DNA from: JACKNG01 sp050184115
GTDB lineage: Bacteria; Pseudomonadota; Gammaproteobacteria; Ga0077536
Direction of reading: 5' to 3'
DNA: 64,000 nucleotides
Assembly: GCA_050184115.1 (NCBI GenBank)
Contig: JBFXAQ010000001.1
Coordinates: forward strand, 124,001 to 188,000
Shown: piece by piece, positions 41,365 to 50,181 of the stretch
Layout of the letters: every line of letters begins with the position of its first letter
Position numbering within the stretch: position 1 is the first letter of the stretch
The notes under the pieces: generated by a model
The model's input: the letters and a program-made list of their open reading frames with translations, nothing else
Database searches by the model: none
Told to the model about the DNA's origin: nothing
Program-made: the position numbers and the translations under genes

Positions 41365-42378
41365 CTAGACGACGATGGCGGGGTCGCGCCGCAGGTGCCA
41401 CCAGCGGCGGCATCGATCGAGTTTCTGCACGGCCGCCTCGGCCAGCCAGCCGAGGTCGGCCCGCGCCGGCAGGCAGGCCGGGCCGTCGAGGGCCTGGGCC
41501 TCGCAGCGCGCCCTGAGCGCGGTGAGATCGATCTGTGGTCCGCGATGGGCCGGATGGGCGCGATCGAGAGTGCCGGGTATGCGGATCTCGTGGACCATGC
41601 CGTCGCCGCGCAGGTTGAGATGACGCCGCGCGCCGTTCGCCACGGCGATGCCGAGCAGCATGGCGTCGGAGGTTTCGCGGTCGTCGCGCTTGGCGCGGGT
41701 GCTGATGCCGTACCAGCGCCAGGCCTCGCCGAGCGCGGCGCCACGCACGAAATTGCCGGGGCTGATGGCGCGGGCCTGACCGGCGCCGTCGAGTTCACAA
41801 CCCGCCAGCGAACTGAGCACGTGGATCTCGCCGTTCTCGTCCCACACGTTGTGCGTGCCGTAGCCGAGGCGCCAACTGCGCAGGTAGCGGCGGTCGCCAC
41901 GGTCGAAGGCCCACACCGCGCCGACGCGGTCGACGCTGCCGGCGACGTAGATGACGTCGCCGGCGGCATGGATGGAGTTGAAATGGTAGGGCTCGCCGCC
42001 TGCGTCCGCTGGCGCCCCGAGCGGGTGCCAGAGATCCCACTGGCCGTCGCGCAGCACGGCGATGGCGTCACCGTAAGTGCACACCGCCCACAGCGCGCCG
42101 TCGAAGCAGTACAACTGGTGCAGATCGCGCAGGGCGAACGGCGGTATGAGGGTGTCCTGCAGTTCGAGGGCGGCATCGAAGACGAGAATGACGCCGCGCT
42201 GGTCGCGCGGGCTCTGCTTGCCAGCGGCATAACCCGAGCGGCGCGCGGCGACGTAGATGGCATCGTCGTCATGGGTGATGCCGTAGTAGCTGCCGTTGGC
42301 GTCATCGACGCGGTAGCCGCGCGTGGTGGCCGGGTCCACGCACCACAGCGCCCGAGTCGTCGTCACCAGCAGGGTCAT
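41365..42378 (-). CDS. Hypothetical beta-propeller-like protein
   Basis: A 337-residue protein with no signal peptide. Repeated beta-blade-like stretches include GSYYGITHDDDAIYVAARRS, DLHQLYCFDGALWAVCTYGD, HFNSIHAAGDVIYVAGSVDR and GTHNVWDENGEIHVLSSLAG. The repeating D-G-x-h-W/hYV pattern suggests a six- or seven-bladed propeller. I do not recognise a specific family. It is transcribed leftward toward the PEP-CTERM terminator. Confidence 0.7.
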   Translation of the reverse strand: MTLLVTTTRALWCVDPATTRGYRVDDANGSYYGITHDDDAIYVAARRSGYAAGKQSPRDQRGVILVFDAALELQDTLIPPFALRDLHQLYCFDGALWAVCTYGDAIAVLRDGQWDLWHPLGAPADAGGEPYHFNSIHAAGDVIYVAGSVDRVGAVWAFDRGDRRYLRSWRLGYGTHNVWDENGEIHVLSSLAGCELDGAGQARAISPGNFVRGAALGEAWRWYGISTRAKRDDRETSDAMLLGIAVANGARRHLNLRGDGMVHEIRIPGTLDRAHPAHRGPQIDLTALRARCEAQALDGPACLPARADLGWLAEAAVQKLDRCRRWWHLRRDPAIVV

Positions 42379-42515
42379 AGGGCGCGGAGCCTAGCACAGG
42401 GCAGGCTTGCCGAGGCGCATCGCGATGGTAGGATTGCGGAGCCCGACGCGGCTTGGGTGCCCTGCCGCGCATGGCGATCCACACCGTTGCCCGGGCCAGC
42501 ACGAGGAACGAGACG

Positions 42516-42827
42516 ATGACCGAGAACGCCATCCGCACCGCGGGGCTGACCGTGGCCATGATCGTGGCTCTGGCCGTGACCGTGGCCGCGCACGCCTACG
42601 ATCCCATGCCCGATCCGCGTATGGGCGGCGGCCCGGCCGCGCCGGGACCGCAGGCCGGTGCCGGCACCATCTACCAGAGCGGCAGTTTCCGCGACAAGGT
42701 CGATCGCTCGGGGGATTCGTTGACCTCGCGCTCGAGCAAGCGCGGCGAGCCCCGCTTCGGCAACGGCCGCGATCACGCCAAGGGCGACGCTGGCTACGGC
42801 GGCGGCTACAACCGCGGCGGGCGCTGA
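42516..42827 (+). CDS. Small secreted Gly-rich protein
   Basis: A 103-residue protein with a clear signal peptide (RTAGLTVAMIVALAVTVAAHA, cleavage before YDP). The mature part of about 74 residues is rich in Gly, Arg and Asp, with DPRMGGGPAAPGP, SGSFRDKVDRSGDSLTSR and a GYGGGYNRGG end. ATG 42516 follows GAGGAACGAGACG. No family recognised; it should be periplasmic or released. Translation from an upstream ATG would spoil the signal peptide. Confidence 0.65.
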   Translation: MTENAIRTAGLTVAMIVALAVTVAAHAYDPMPDPRMGGGPAAPGPQAGAGTIYQSGSFRDKVDRSGDSLTSRSSKRGEPRFGNGRDHAKGDAGYGGGYNRGGR

Positions 42828-42874
42828 TCGCGGCACATTCCCGCCGTCCACCGCGCGCCGCCAGGCGCCGCGGT

Positions 42875-42880
42875 TATACT
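42875..42880 (+). promoter_or_regulatory. Candidate -10 box TATACT of the catabolic operon
   Basis: TATACT lies 30 bases before the GTG of the quinone reductase gene, the first gene of a five-gene operon. No clear -35 upstream. Confidence 0.45.
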
Positions 42881-42909
42881 CGCCGCGCGCATCACAGGGG
42901 AGGGGGACG

Positions 42910-43881
42910 GTGACACGAGCGATCGTGGTCCGCGAGTATGGCGGGCCTGAGCAACTGCGGCTGGAAGCGATCGAAACGCCCGCGCCAAGGGCCGGCGAAG
43001 TGCGCGTCCGTCATACCGGTATCGGCGTCAACTTCATCGACACCTACTGCCGCCGCGGCCTCTACCCGGTGCCGCTGCCCGCGGTCATCGGCGACCAGGC
43101 GACGGGCGTGGTCGAGGCGCTCGGCCCCGGCGTCAGCGAATTCGCGCTCGGCGAGCGCGTCGCCTATTGCTCGGCCGGCCACGCTTACTGCGAGGCACGC
43201 GTGATCGCCACCAGCAAGCTGGTCAGCCTGCCGGACGGCGTCGCCGACGACGTCGTTTCCGCGAGTCTCGTGCGCGGACTCACCGCCGAGTACCTGCTGT
43301 TCCGCCTGCACCCGCTCGCCGTTGGCGAAACCATCGTCGTGCACGCCGCCGCCGGCGGCACCGGACTCATCGTCACGCAGTGGGCGAAATACCTCGGCGC
43401 GACCGTGATCGCGACCGTCGGCAGCGAAGCGAAGTTCGACGTCGCGCGCGGCGCCGGCGCCGACCACGTCTTCCGTCACGACGACCCGGGCCTCGTCGCC
43501 GCGGTGCGCGAACTGACCGGTGGCCGCGGGGTCGACGTCGTCTACGACTCGATCGGCCGTGACACCTTCACCGCTTCGCTCGACTGCCTGCGCCCGCGCG
43601 GCCTGATGGTCGCCTACGGCAACGCCTCGGGCAAACCCGAACCCTTCGATGTCCTCGGGCTCGCCGCGCGCGGCTCGCTCGTACTGACCCGCCCGCGCCT
43701 GAACGACTTCGTCGCCACCCGCGCGGACCTCGACCTCGCCGCGTCGCGCTACTTCGGCGCGCTCGCCGAAGGCGTGGTCGCGCCGCATCCGGTGCAGCAC
43801 TTCGCGCTCGCCGACGCCGCCGCCGCGCACGTTCACCTCGAGGATCGCGCCACGCTGACGATTCCCGTCCTCGTGCCGTGA
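42910..43881 (+). CDS. Quinone oxidoreductase (Qor-type MDR family)
   Basis: A 323-residue zinc-free medium-chain reductase. The start matches Qor (IVVREYGGPEQLRLEAIETP, FIDTYCRRGLYPVPLPAVIG). The NADPH site is HAAAGGTGLIVTQWAKYLGA, and the middle holds GGRGVDVVYDSIG. It transfers electrons from NADPH to quinones or reduces enones. It starts at GTG 42910 after AGGGGAGGGGG, a strong ribosome binding site. Its stop overlaps the start of the ThDP enzyme (GTGA), so it is the first gene of the catabolic operon. Confidence 0.92.
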   Translation: MTRAIVVREYGGPEQLRLEAIETPAPRAGEVRVRHTGIGVNFIDTYCRRGLYPVPLPAVIGDQATGVVEALGPGVSEFALGERVAYCSAGHAYCEARVIATSKLVSLPDGVADDVVSASLVRGLTAEYLLFRLHPLAVGETIVVHAAAGGTGLIVTQWAKYLGATVIATVGSEAKFDVARGAGADHVFRHDDPGLVAAVRELTGGRGVDVVYDSIGRDTFTASLDCLRPRGLMVAYGNASGKPEPFDVLGLAARGSLVLTRPRLNDFVATRADLDLAASRYFGALAEGVVAPHPVQHFALADAAAAHVHLEDRATLTIPVLVP

Positions 43882-45491
43882 GCGGCGCGCCGGCCGCGCT
43901 CACGGGCGGTGCGTGCGTGGTGCGCGCTCTGCTCGATCACGGCGTCGACACCGTCTTCTGCGTCCCGGGCGAGAGCTACCTGCCGGTGCTCGACGCGCTC
44001 TACGACGTGTCCGATCGCATCCGCCTCGTCTCGACCCGCCACGAGAGCGGCGCGGCCTTCATGGCGAGTGCGGCGGCGCGCCTGACGGGTCGTCCCGGCG
44101 TCGTCTTCGTCACCCGCGGGCCAGGTGCGACCAACGCCTCCATCGCCGTGCACGTGGCGCGCCAGGGCTCGATCCCGCTGGTGGTCGGCGTCGGCCAGGT
44201 GGCACGCGCCAACCTCGGGCGCGAGGCCTTCCAGGAAGTCGACTACCTGCGCTACTTCGCGCCGCTCGCCAAGCACGTCGAGCAGGTCATGCACGCCGAC
44301 GAGCTGCCTGCCGCCATGACACGCGCGTTCCATTGCGCGGCCAATGGACGGCCCGGCCCGGTGGTGCTGGCGCTGCCCGAGGACGTGCTCGCCGAGACCA
44401 CCACGGCGGGAGCGGTGGCGCCGCTCGCGGTGAGCGCGGCGGCGCCGTCCGCGGACGACGTCGAACGCGTGTGCGCGATGCTCGCGGCGGCCGAACGGCC
44501 ATTGATCGTCGTCGGCGGCAACTGGTCCGACGCCGAGTGCGCCGCGCTCGAGCGCTTCGCCGCCGCCAACGCCATCCCGGTCATGACCGTCTTCCGCCGC
44601 CAGGACCTCTTCGACAACGCGCATGCCTGCGCGGCCGGTTTCCTCGGCTACAGCCAGCATGCCGAAGCCGCCGCCTTCGCCAACGCCGCCGACTGCGTGC
44701 TCGTGCTCGGCGCGCGCCTCGACGATCCGACCACCGGCGGCTACACCCTGTGGCGTGACGATGCGGCGCGCACGCTCGTCCACGTCCACCCGGACGCCGA
44801 CGTCATCGGGCGCAACTACGCCGCCGACCTCGCCATCGTCGCCGCCCACGGCGCGGTGGCGGGCGCGCTCGCCGCCCGCGGCCGCCTGCCGGCGCCGCCG
44901 CGCGGCGACTGGTGCGAACGCCTCAACGCTGCCTGGCGCGCGGCCGCGGCACCGCCGCCCTGCACGGCGGCGCTGGACCCGGCGGCCGTCATGGCCGCGC
45001 TGAACGCGCGTCTCGACGACGACGCCATCGTCTGCATCGACGCCGGCAACTTCACCCTGTGGCCGCAGCGCTACCGCGCCTATCGCCGGCCCGGGCGCCT
45101 GCTCGGCGCCATCAACGGCGCCATGGGGCACGCCGTGCCGGCCGCGGTCGGTGCCGCCCTGACCTGCCCCGGCCAGCGTGTCGTGGCCTGCGTCGGCGAC
45201 GGCGGCATGCTGATGACCGGCCAGGAACTCGCCACCGCCGCGCAGTACGGCGCGCGCCCGCTCGTGCTGGTGTTCGACAACGGCAAGTACGGCACCATCG
45301 AGATGCACCAGGACCGCCGCTATCCCGGGCGACGCATCGGCAACGAATTGCAGAACCCCGATTTCGCCGCGCTGGCGCGCGCTTTCGGCCTCTACGGCGG
45401 AACGGTGACGACGACCGCCGAGGTCGCGCCGGCACTCGATGCCGCGCTCGCCGCCGACACCGCGGCGCTCGTCCACCTCCTCGTCGAATAG
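43878..45491 (+). CDS. Thiamine diphosphate-dependent enzyme, acetolactate synthase large-subunit-like
   Basis: A 537-residue ThDP enzyme with the three-domain layout of the acetolactate synthase family. The catalytic Glu56 lies in STRHESGAAFMA, FVTRGPGATNAS follows it, a central domain contains VVGGNWSDAECAAL, and the ThDP/Mg motif GDGG (440-443) leads to the DNGKYG tail. No small regulatory subunit (IlvN) gene is beside it, so a role in valine synthesis is unlikely. Relatives include oxalyl-CoA decarboxylase, sulfoacetaldehyde acetyltransferase and benzaldehyde lyase. In this operon it probably cleaves or makes a C-C bond on a catabolic intermediate. Confidence 0.88.
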   Translation: MSGAPAALTGGACVVRALLDHGVDTVFCVPGESYLPVLDALYDVSDRIRLVSTRHESGAAFMASAAARLTGRPGVVFVTRGPGATNASIAVHVARQGSIPLVVGVGQVARANLGREAFQEVDYLRYFAPLAKHVEQVMHADELPAAMTRAFHCAANGRPGPVVLALPEDVLAETTTAGAVAPLAVSAAAPSADDVERVCAMLAAAERPLIVVGGNWSDAECAALERFAAANAIPVMTVFRRQDLFDNAHACAAGFLGYSQHAEAAAFANAADCVLVLGARLDDPTTGGYTLWRDDAARTLVHVHPDADVIGRNYAADLAIVAAHGAVAGALAARGRLPAPPRGDWCERLNAAWRAAAAPPPCTAALDPAAVMAALNARLDDDAIVCIDAGNFTLWPQRYRAYRRPGRLLGAINGAMGHAVPAAVGAALTCPGQRVVACVGDGGMLMTGQELATAAQYGARPLVLVFDNGKYGTIEMHQDRRYPGRRIGNELQNPDFAALARAFGLYGGTVTTTAEVAPALDAALAADTAALVHLLVE

Positions 45492-45514
45492 CGCAACGCG
45501 CTGGAAGCGAACCG

Positions 45515-46603
45515 ATGAAGTTGAGCTATTTCACCATGCCCCTGCACCCGCTCGGGCGCGACTACATCACCACGCTGGCCGAGGATCGCGAGGCCATCCT
45601 GTTGGCCGACGCGCTCGGCTACGCCGAGGCCTTCGTCGGCGAGCACGTCACCGACCGCGCCGAGACCATCACTTCCTGCCTGATGTTCCTCGCCAGTCTC
45701 GCCTACGAGACGGCGCAGATCCGGCTCGGCAGCGGCACGGTCAACCTGCCCAACAGCCACCCGGCGGCGGTCGCGGCGCAGGTCGCCATGCTCGACCACA
45801 TGCTCGGCGGGCGCTTCGTCTTCGGCATCAGCCCGGGCGGGCTGCGCTCCGACGCCGAGGTCTTCGGCAATCTCGAGCGCGATCGCCGCGCGATGTTCGA
45901 CGAGGCCATCGAACAGGTGCTCGCGATCTGGGCTGGCGAGCCGCCTTACGATCTCGACGGCGAGTTCTGGCGCATCACCACCCGCAACACGCTCGATCTC
46001 GAGATCGGCCAGGGCGCCATCCTCGAACCCCTGCAGCGCCCGCACCCGCCCATCGCCGTGGCCTGCATGTCGCCGGCCTCGGACTCGGTCGCCAACGCCG
46101 CGCGCCGCGGCTGGTCGGTGATCTCGGCCAACTTCCTGCAGGCGGTGTGGGTCGCGACCCACCGCGAACGCCTCCTCGAAGGCTGGGCGGCAGCCGGGCG
46201 CGCGCCCTGTTTCGCCGACTGGCGCGTGGCGAGAAGCATTTTCGTCGCCGAGGACGCGAAGACCGCGCGGGACTACGCCATGGACCCCGACGGCCCCTAC
46301 GGGCACTACTACCGCAGCCTCATGCGCAAGCTCATCGGCAACGGCCGGCCGGATCTCTTCAAGACCCGCCGCGACATGGCCGACGCCGAGGTTACCCACC
46401 GCTTCGTCATGGACTCGCTGGTCATCTGCGGCACGCCGGACGAAGTCGCCGAACGCATCCTCGACCTGCGCGGCACGCTCGGCGCGTTTGGTACGCTGGT
46501 CTATGCCGGCCACGACTGGGCCGACCCGGTGCTCGCCCGCCGCTCGATGGTGTTGATGGCCGAGGAGGTCATGCCCGCCGTCAACCGCGCGCTCGACGAG
46601 TGA
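45515..46603 (+). CDS. LLM-class flavin monooxygenase, limonene monooxygenase-like
   Basis: A 362-residue luciferase-like enzyme. KLSYFTMPLHPLGRDYITTL opens it; AEAFVGEHVTDRAETITSCL, IRLGSGTVNLPNSHPAAVAA, RFVFGISPGGLRSDAEVFGN and the insert with PPIAVACMSPASDSVANAA follow. This order is like the FMN-dependent limonene 1,2-monooxygenase and alkanal monooxygenase group rather than F420 enzymes. It lies 23 bases after the ThDP gene in the same operon. Such enzymes need a separate flavin reductase; none is adjacent. Confidence 0.88.
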   Translation: MKLSYFTMPLHPLGRDYITTLAEDREAILLADALGYAEAFVGEHVTDRAETITSCLMFLASLAYETAQIRLGSGTVNLPNSHPAAVAAQVAMLDHMLGGRFVFGISPGGLRSDAEVFGNLERDRRAMFDEAIEQVLAIWAGEPPYDLDGEFWRITTRNTLDLEIGQGAILEPLQRPHPPIAVACMSPASDSVANAARRGWSVISANFLQAVWVATHRERLLEGWAAAGRAPCFADWRVARSIFVAEDAKTARDYAMDPDGPYGHYYRSLMRKLIGNGRPDLFKTRRDMADAEVTHRFVMDSLVICGTPDEVAERILDLRGTLGAFGTLVYAGHDWADPVLARRSMVLMAEEVMPAVNRALDE

Positions 46604-46695
46604 CGGCGCGCCGGCTCGACGCACAGACACGTCCGCTGTCGTGCCCGCGCGGCACCGCGGGCATCGCACGAACTTCCGCAGCCACGGAGCACGCC

Positions 46696-47484
46696 ATGAG
46701 CCTCATCGACACCCGTACCATCGCCCTCAACCACGCCGTCGACGGACCGGCCGCCGCGCCGGCCATCCTGTTCTCGAACTCGCTCGGCGCGAATCTCACG
46801 ATGTGGCAGCCGCAGGCCGATCACTTCAAGGATCGGTACCGCGTGGTGCGCTACGACCAGCGCGGTCACGGCGCGAGCGCGGTGCCGGCCGGCCCCTATT
46901 CCTTCGCCCAACTGGGCGACGACGCGCTGGCGCTGGCCGACGCGCTCGGCATCGAGCGCTTCCATTTCGTCGGCCTGTCGATGGGCGGCATGACCGCGCT
47001 CGGCCTCGCCCTCGATCACGCCGACCGCCTGCTCTCGGTCACCGCGGCCAACTGTGTCGCCGGTTTCCCGCCCGAAGGCCGCCAGACCTGGGCCGATCGC
47101 ATCGCATCCGTGCGCCAGGGCGGGCTCGAACCGCTGCTCGACGCCACCCTCGAACGCTGGTTCACCGCGCCGACGCGCGCCGCGCGCCCCGAGCAGATGG
47201 CGGCGGTGCGGGCGATGGTCGCGGCGACCCCGCTGGAGGGCTACCTCGGCTGCTGCGGCGCCATCCAGGCGCTCGATTACGCCGGGCGGCTGGGTGACAT
47301 CGAGGTGCCGATGCTGTTCGTCGCGGGCACCCACGACATGGGCACGCCGGCGGCGGCGATGCGCGCGATGCACGCGGCGGTGGCGGGTGCGGAGTACGTC
47401 GAACTCGACGCCGCGCACGTCTCCAACCTCGAGCGACCGGCGGAGTTCAACGCCGCGCTCGAGGCGTTCCTCGCGCGGCACTGA
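46696..47484 (+). CDS. Alpha/beta hydrolase, 3-oxoadipate enol-lactonase-like
   Basis: A 262-residue alpha/beta hydrolase. The nucleophile Ser95 is in FVGLSMGGMTAL and the triad is completed by an Asp in AGTHDMGTP and His241 in DAAHVSNLERP. Opening NHAVDGPAAAPAILFSNSLG and RYDQRGHGASAVPAGPYSF match PcaD, which hydrolyses 3-oxoadipate enol-lactone. No other beta-ketoadipate genes (pcaB, pcaI, pcaF) are present, and the carboxymuconolactone decarboxylase-like gene is 37 kb away. Another lactone or ester is therefore equally possible. It is 92 bases after the LLM gene. Confidence 0.85.
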   Translation: MSLIDTRTIALNHAVDGPAAAPAILFSNSLGANLTMWQPQADHFKDRYRVVRYDQRGHGASAVPAGPYSFAQLGDDALALADALGIERFHFVGLSMGGMTALGLALDHADRLLSVTAANCVAGFPPEGRQTWADRIASVRQGGLEPLLDATLERWFTAPTRAARPEQMAAVRAMVAATPLEGYLGCCGAIQALDYAGRLGDIEVPMLFVAGTHDMGTPAAAMRAMHAAVAGAEYVELDAAHVSNLERPAEFNAALEAFLARH

Positions 47485-47501
47485 GCGCCGCGCCGCGCGC
47501 G

Positions 47502-48434
47502 ATGACGGCGCCGCTCGTTCTGCACCACTACGACTTCTCGAACTATTCGGAGAAGGTGCGCCTGACGCTGGGCCTGAAGGGCCTGGCGTGGCGCTCGGTC
47601 ACGATCCCGGCGTGGGCGCCCAAGCCCGACTACACGCCGCTCACGGCGGGTTACCGGCGCACCCCCGCGCTGCAGGTCGGCGCGGACGTCTACTGCGACA
47701 CGGCCTTGATCTGCGCGGTGCTGGACGAGCTTGCGCCCACGCCGCCGCTGTGGCCGGTGACGGCGAGCGTGCGGGTGCAGGGTGAGGCGCTGGTGCACTG
47801 GGCCGAGAACGCCCTGTTCCGTCCGCTCGCGCTCTACATCACGGGCCGGCACGCGCGCCGCTTTCCGCCCGCGTTCCACGCCGATCGTGCGCGCCTGCAC
47901 GGCAAGCCGGTGCCGCCCGTCGAGGCAGTCGAAGCGGCGGCGGCGCGCTATTGGCCGCAGGTCGCGCCGCGCCTCGATCAACTCGAAGCGCTGTTCGCGG
48001 ATGGCCGCACGTGGGCATTGGGTGACACCGTGTCACTGGCCGATTTCGCCCTGTACGAGGCGCCGTGGTTCCTGCTCGCCATCGGTGGCGACGAGGCGCT
48101 GCCCGAACACCTGGCATGCACGCGGAGCTGGATGGCGCGGGTCGCGGCGATCGGCCACGGCCAGGCCGAGCCGCTGAGCGCCGACGACGCCCTCGCGCTG
48201 GCCCGGGCCGCGACGCCGGCACCGCTCGCGCCGGGCGATGCGGCGACCCCGGAGGGTCTCGTACCGGGCGACGCGGTGAGCGTGCGCCCGTTCGACCAGG
48301 ACGCCCCGGCCGTCGGCCGCCTGGTCCGCGCCGACGCCGGGCGCATCACGCTGGCCGTCGACGGCCCCCGTACCGGGCCGTTGCAAGTGCATTTTCCGCG
48401 TCTCGGCTACCGGCTGTCGCGCCAGCGCGGGTGA
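47502..48434 (+). CDS. Glutathione S-transferase family protein
   Basis: A 310-residue protein. The N-terminal thioredoxin-like domain (LVLHHYDFSNYSEKVRLTLG) has the Ser/Tyr catalytic region. A cis-Pro in YRRTPALQV binds glutathione, and DTALICAVLDE follows. The helical domain carries LGDTVSLADFALYEAPWFL. The last 80 residues (after about 230) extend beyond a typical GST of about 220 and form a beta-rich tail, FDQDAPAVGRLVRADAGRIT. The tail is unusual. It is the last gene of the operon and may conjugate or dehalogenate an electrophilic intermediate. Confidence 0.82.
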   Translation: MTAPLVLHHYDFSNYSEKVRLTLGLKGLAWRSVTIPAWAPKPDYTPLTAGYRRTPALQVGADVYCDTALICAVLDELAPTPPLWPVTASVRVQGEALVHWAENALFRPLALYITGRHARRFPPAFHADRARLHGKPVPPVEAVEAAAARYWPQVAPRLDQLEALFADGRTWALGDTVSLADFALYEAPWFLLAIGGDEALPEHLACTRSWMARVAAIGHGQAEPLSADDALALARAATPAPLAPGDAATPEGLVPGDAVSVRPFDQDAPAVGRLVRADAGRITLAVDGPRTGPLQVHFPRLGYRLSRQRG

Positions 48435-48462
48435 AGCCGGGCGGCACCGCCCGGCCTCACCC
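48429..48462. terminator. Long GC hairpin between convergent genes
   Basis: Two 16-base arms (starting GGGTGAAGCCGGGCGG) pair with one mismatch around a 2-base loop. The stem includes the GST stop codon (48432-48434) and ends 17 bases before the P460 stop. No T tract follows. Confidence 0.55.
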
Positions 48463-48479
48463 GCGGCGGACCCGCTGCC

Positions 48480-49085
48480 TCACCTGGCGTCGAGGATCGG
48501 CGCGTAGAACTTGGTGAACACCATCTCCTGGGTCGCGTTGGCGGTATGGCAGTCGGCGCAGGCTGCCGCCGGCGCGGCGGCCGCCGTGGCGGCGTAGGGC
48601 GGCGCGTGGTGACCGAAGTTGAAGAAGCCCCAGCCGCCGGTGGCGGCGAAGCGCGTGCTGTCCTTCACCGCGATGTCGATGCCGTTCGGCGTGCCCGGAA
48701 AGTAGCCGCGCCCCGACGCCTCCACCCCCGAGCCGTCGGCGGCATCGCCGGCGCGGGTCAGTTGCAGTTCCTTGACCAGGATGGTGCCCTCGGCGAACAC
48801 GCCGTCGCGCTGGTAGAGACGGAACGCCGCGGGGTGGATGTAGACGTTGTGGAACTCGGGGAAGCCGGCCTGGCCGCCGTTCAGACCGTTCGGCGTCAGC
48901 GGCGAGCCGAGGAAGATCCAGTGGCGATGGCCCTGGGGCAGTTCGAGTTCGCCAGCGGCGGTCCAACGGGGCGCGGCGTCGGCCGGGACCAGCGACGCAC
49001 CGGGGTCGGCCGCGTGGGCGGCGCCGAGCGGGTCGCACAGGAGCAACAGGGAGACGGTGGAGATGAGCATCGTTTCGCGGAGCAT
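48480..49085 (-). CDS. Cytochrome P460-like haem protein
   Basis: A 201-residue exported c-type haem protein. Signal peptide MLISTVSLLLLCDPLGAAHA is followed by LPQGHRHWIFLGSPLTPNGL, the P460 N-terminal strand, and FPEFHNVYIHPAAFRLYQRDG, then ILVKELQLTRAG. The haem motif CADCH (Cys176, Cys179, His180) is near the C terminus with QEMVFTKFYAPIL. Known P460s oxidise hydroxylamine or nitric oxide using a Lys-crosslinked haem. The crosslink Lys cannot be assigned safely here. No ammonia oxidation genes are near; detoxification is more likely. ATG 49085 is chosen with GAGGA upstream. Confidence 0.85.
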   Translation of the reverse strand: MLRETMLISTVSLLLLCDPLGAAHAADPGASLVPADAAPRWTAAGELELPQGHRHWIFLGSPLTPNGLNGGQAGFPEFHNVYIHPAAFRLYQRDGVFAEGTILVKELQLTRAGDAADGSGVEASGRGYFPGTPNGIDIAVKDSTRFAATGGWGFFNFGHHAPPYAATAAAAPAAACADCHTANATQEMVFTKFYAPILDAR

Positions 49086-49191
49086 GGCAGCAGTCCTCGC
49101 GTGGCGGGCGACGCCGGCAGGGCGGTCGCCGTGGTTGGGCGCAACGGTGACGGGCACCGTGCATGAGGGTGCGTAGCGTGCCCGCCCGGAC

Positions 49192-49197
49192 TAGACT
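49192..49197 (+). promoter_or_regulatory. Candidate -10 box TAGACT
   Basis: TAGACT 44 bases before the AraC-type gene's ATG, in the divergent gap with cytochrome P460. Confidence 0.35.
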
Positions 49198-49241
49198 GTC
49201 AGCCGCTTTGAGTCTCGAATTCGATACCAGGCGTCTTGAAT

Positions 49242-50087
49242 ATGCAGGATCGTCTCGCCGCCGTGCTGGCCCGTTTCGCGCTCACTGCGCGCGTCTTCCA
49301 CGCCGGCGCGCTATGTGCCGACGAACGCTTCGATACGGGCGGCGGCGTCGGCCACCTGCACGTCGTCGAACGCGGACGGGTGACGTTCAGCGGTGCGGGC
49401 GTACGCCGCCGCGTACTGACGGCGCCGGCGCTGATCTTCCTGCCGCGACCGGCGCCGCACCGCCTCGCCCCGGCGCCCGGGATCGACACCGCCACGGTCT
49501 GCGCCAGCGTCGAGTTCGGCGCGGCACTGGCCAACCCGCTGACGCGCGCCGTACCGCCGGTGGTGATGGTGTCGCTCCCCGGCGACGACACCCTGGCCGC
49601 GGCGGTCGCGCTGCTGTTCCGCGAAGCCGGCGAGGCGCACTGCGGGCGCCAGGCCGTGATCGACCGCCTCGCCGAAGTCGTCGTGATCCTGCTGTTGCGG
49701 CACCTGATGGACGCCGGGCTGGTCGCGAGCGGCGTACTGGCCGGGCTGGCCGAGCCGCGCCTTGCGCGCGCCATCAACGCCATGCACGACGAGCCGGCGC
49801 GGGTCTGGACCCTGGCGGCGCTGGCCGAGGTTGCCGGCCTCTCTCGCGCTCGCTTCGCGGCGCGGTTCGCCACCGTCGTCGGGCAGACCCCGGCCGCCTA
49901 TCTCGCCGCCTGGCGCATCGCGCTGGCCCAGGCGGAACTCCTGCGCGGACGGCCGGTAGCGGTGGTCGCGAGCGCGGTCGGTTACGACAGCGCGTCGGCG
50001 CTGGCGCGCGCCTTCGGCCGCCTCGTCGGCGAGTCGCCGCGGGCCTGGCTGCGCCGGCGTGCGGCCGACGGGGTCGACGCCCCGTGA
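49242..50087 (+). CDS. AraC-family transcriptional regulator
   Basis: A 281-residue regulator. An N-terminal cupin-type ligand domain (HLHVVERGRVTFSGAG, ALIFLPRPAPHRLAP) is followed by the C-terminal double helix-turn-helix: WTLAALAEVAGLSRARFAAR with QTPAAYLAAWRIALAQAELL, then VASAVGYDSASALARAFGRL. The AraC signature with GYDSASALARAF is clear. ATG 49242 is preferred to a TTG two codons upstream. It is divergent from the cytochrome P460 gene, which is its most likely target. Confidence 0.88.
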   Translation: MQDRLAAVLARFALTARVFHAGALCADERFDTGGGVGHLHVVERGRVTFSGAGVRRRVLTAPALIFLPRPAPHRLAPAPGIDTATVCASVEFGAALANPLTRAVPPVVMVSLPGDDTLAAAVALLFREAGEAHCGRQAVIDRLAEVVVILLLRHLMDAGLVASGVLAGLAEPRLARAINAMHDEPARVWTLAALAEVAGLSRARFAARFATVVGQTPAAYLAAWRIALAQAELLRGRPVAVVASAVGYDSASALARAFGRLVGESPRAWLRRRAADGVDAP

Positions 50088-50181
50088 ACGTCGCGGCGCG
50101 GTGCGCCGGGCGTGCGCTAACATCGCCGGCCAACGGCCGCGCGCGTCGACGGCGCGACGCCGGCGCCGAGGAATCGTACGC

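Noticed and set aside
8978..47484. A beta-ketoadipate pathway from the PcaC-like and PcaD-like genes
   Set aside because: They lie 37 kb apart on opposite strands and no other pca genes are present.
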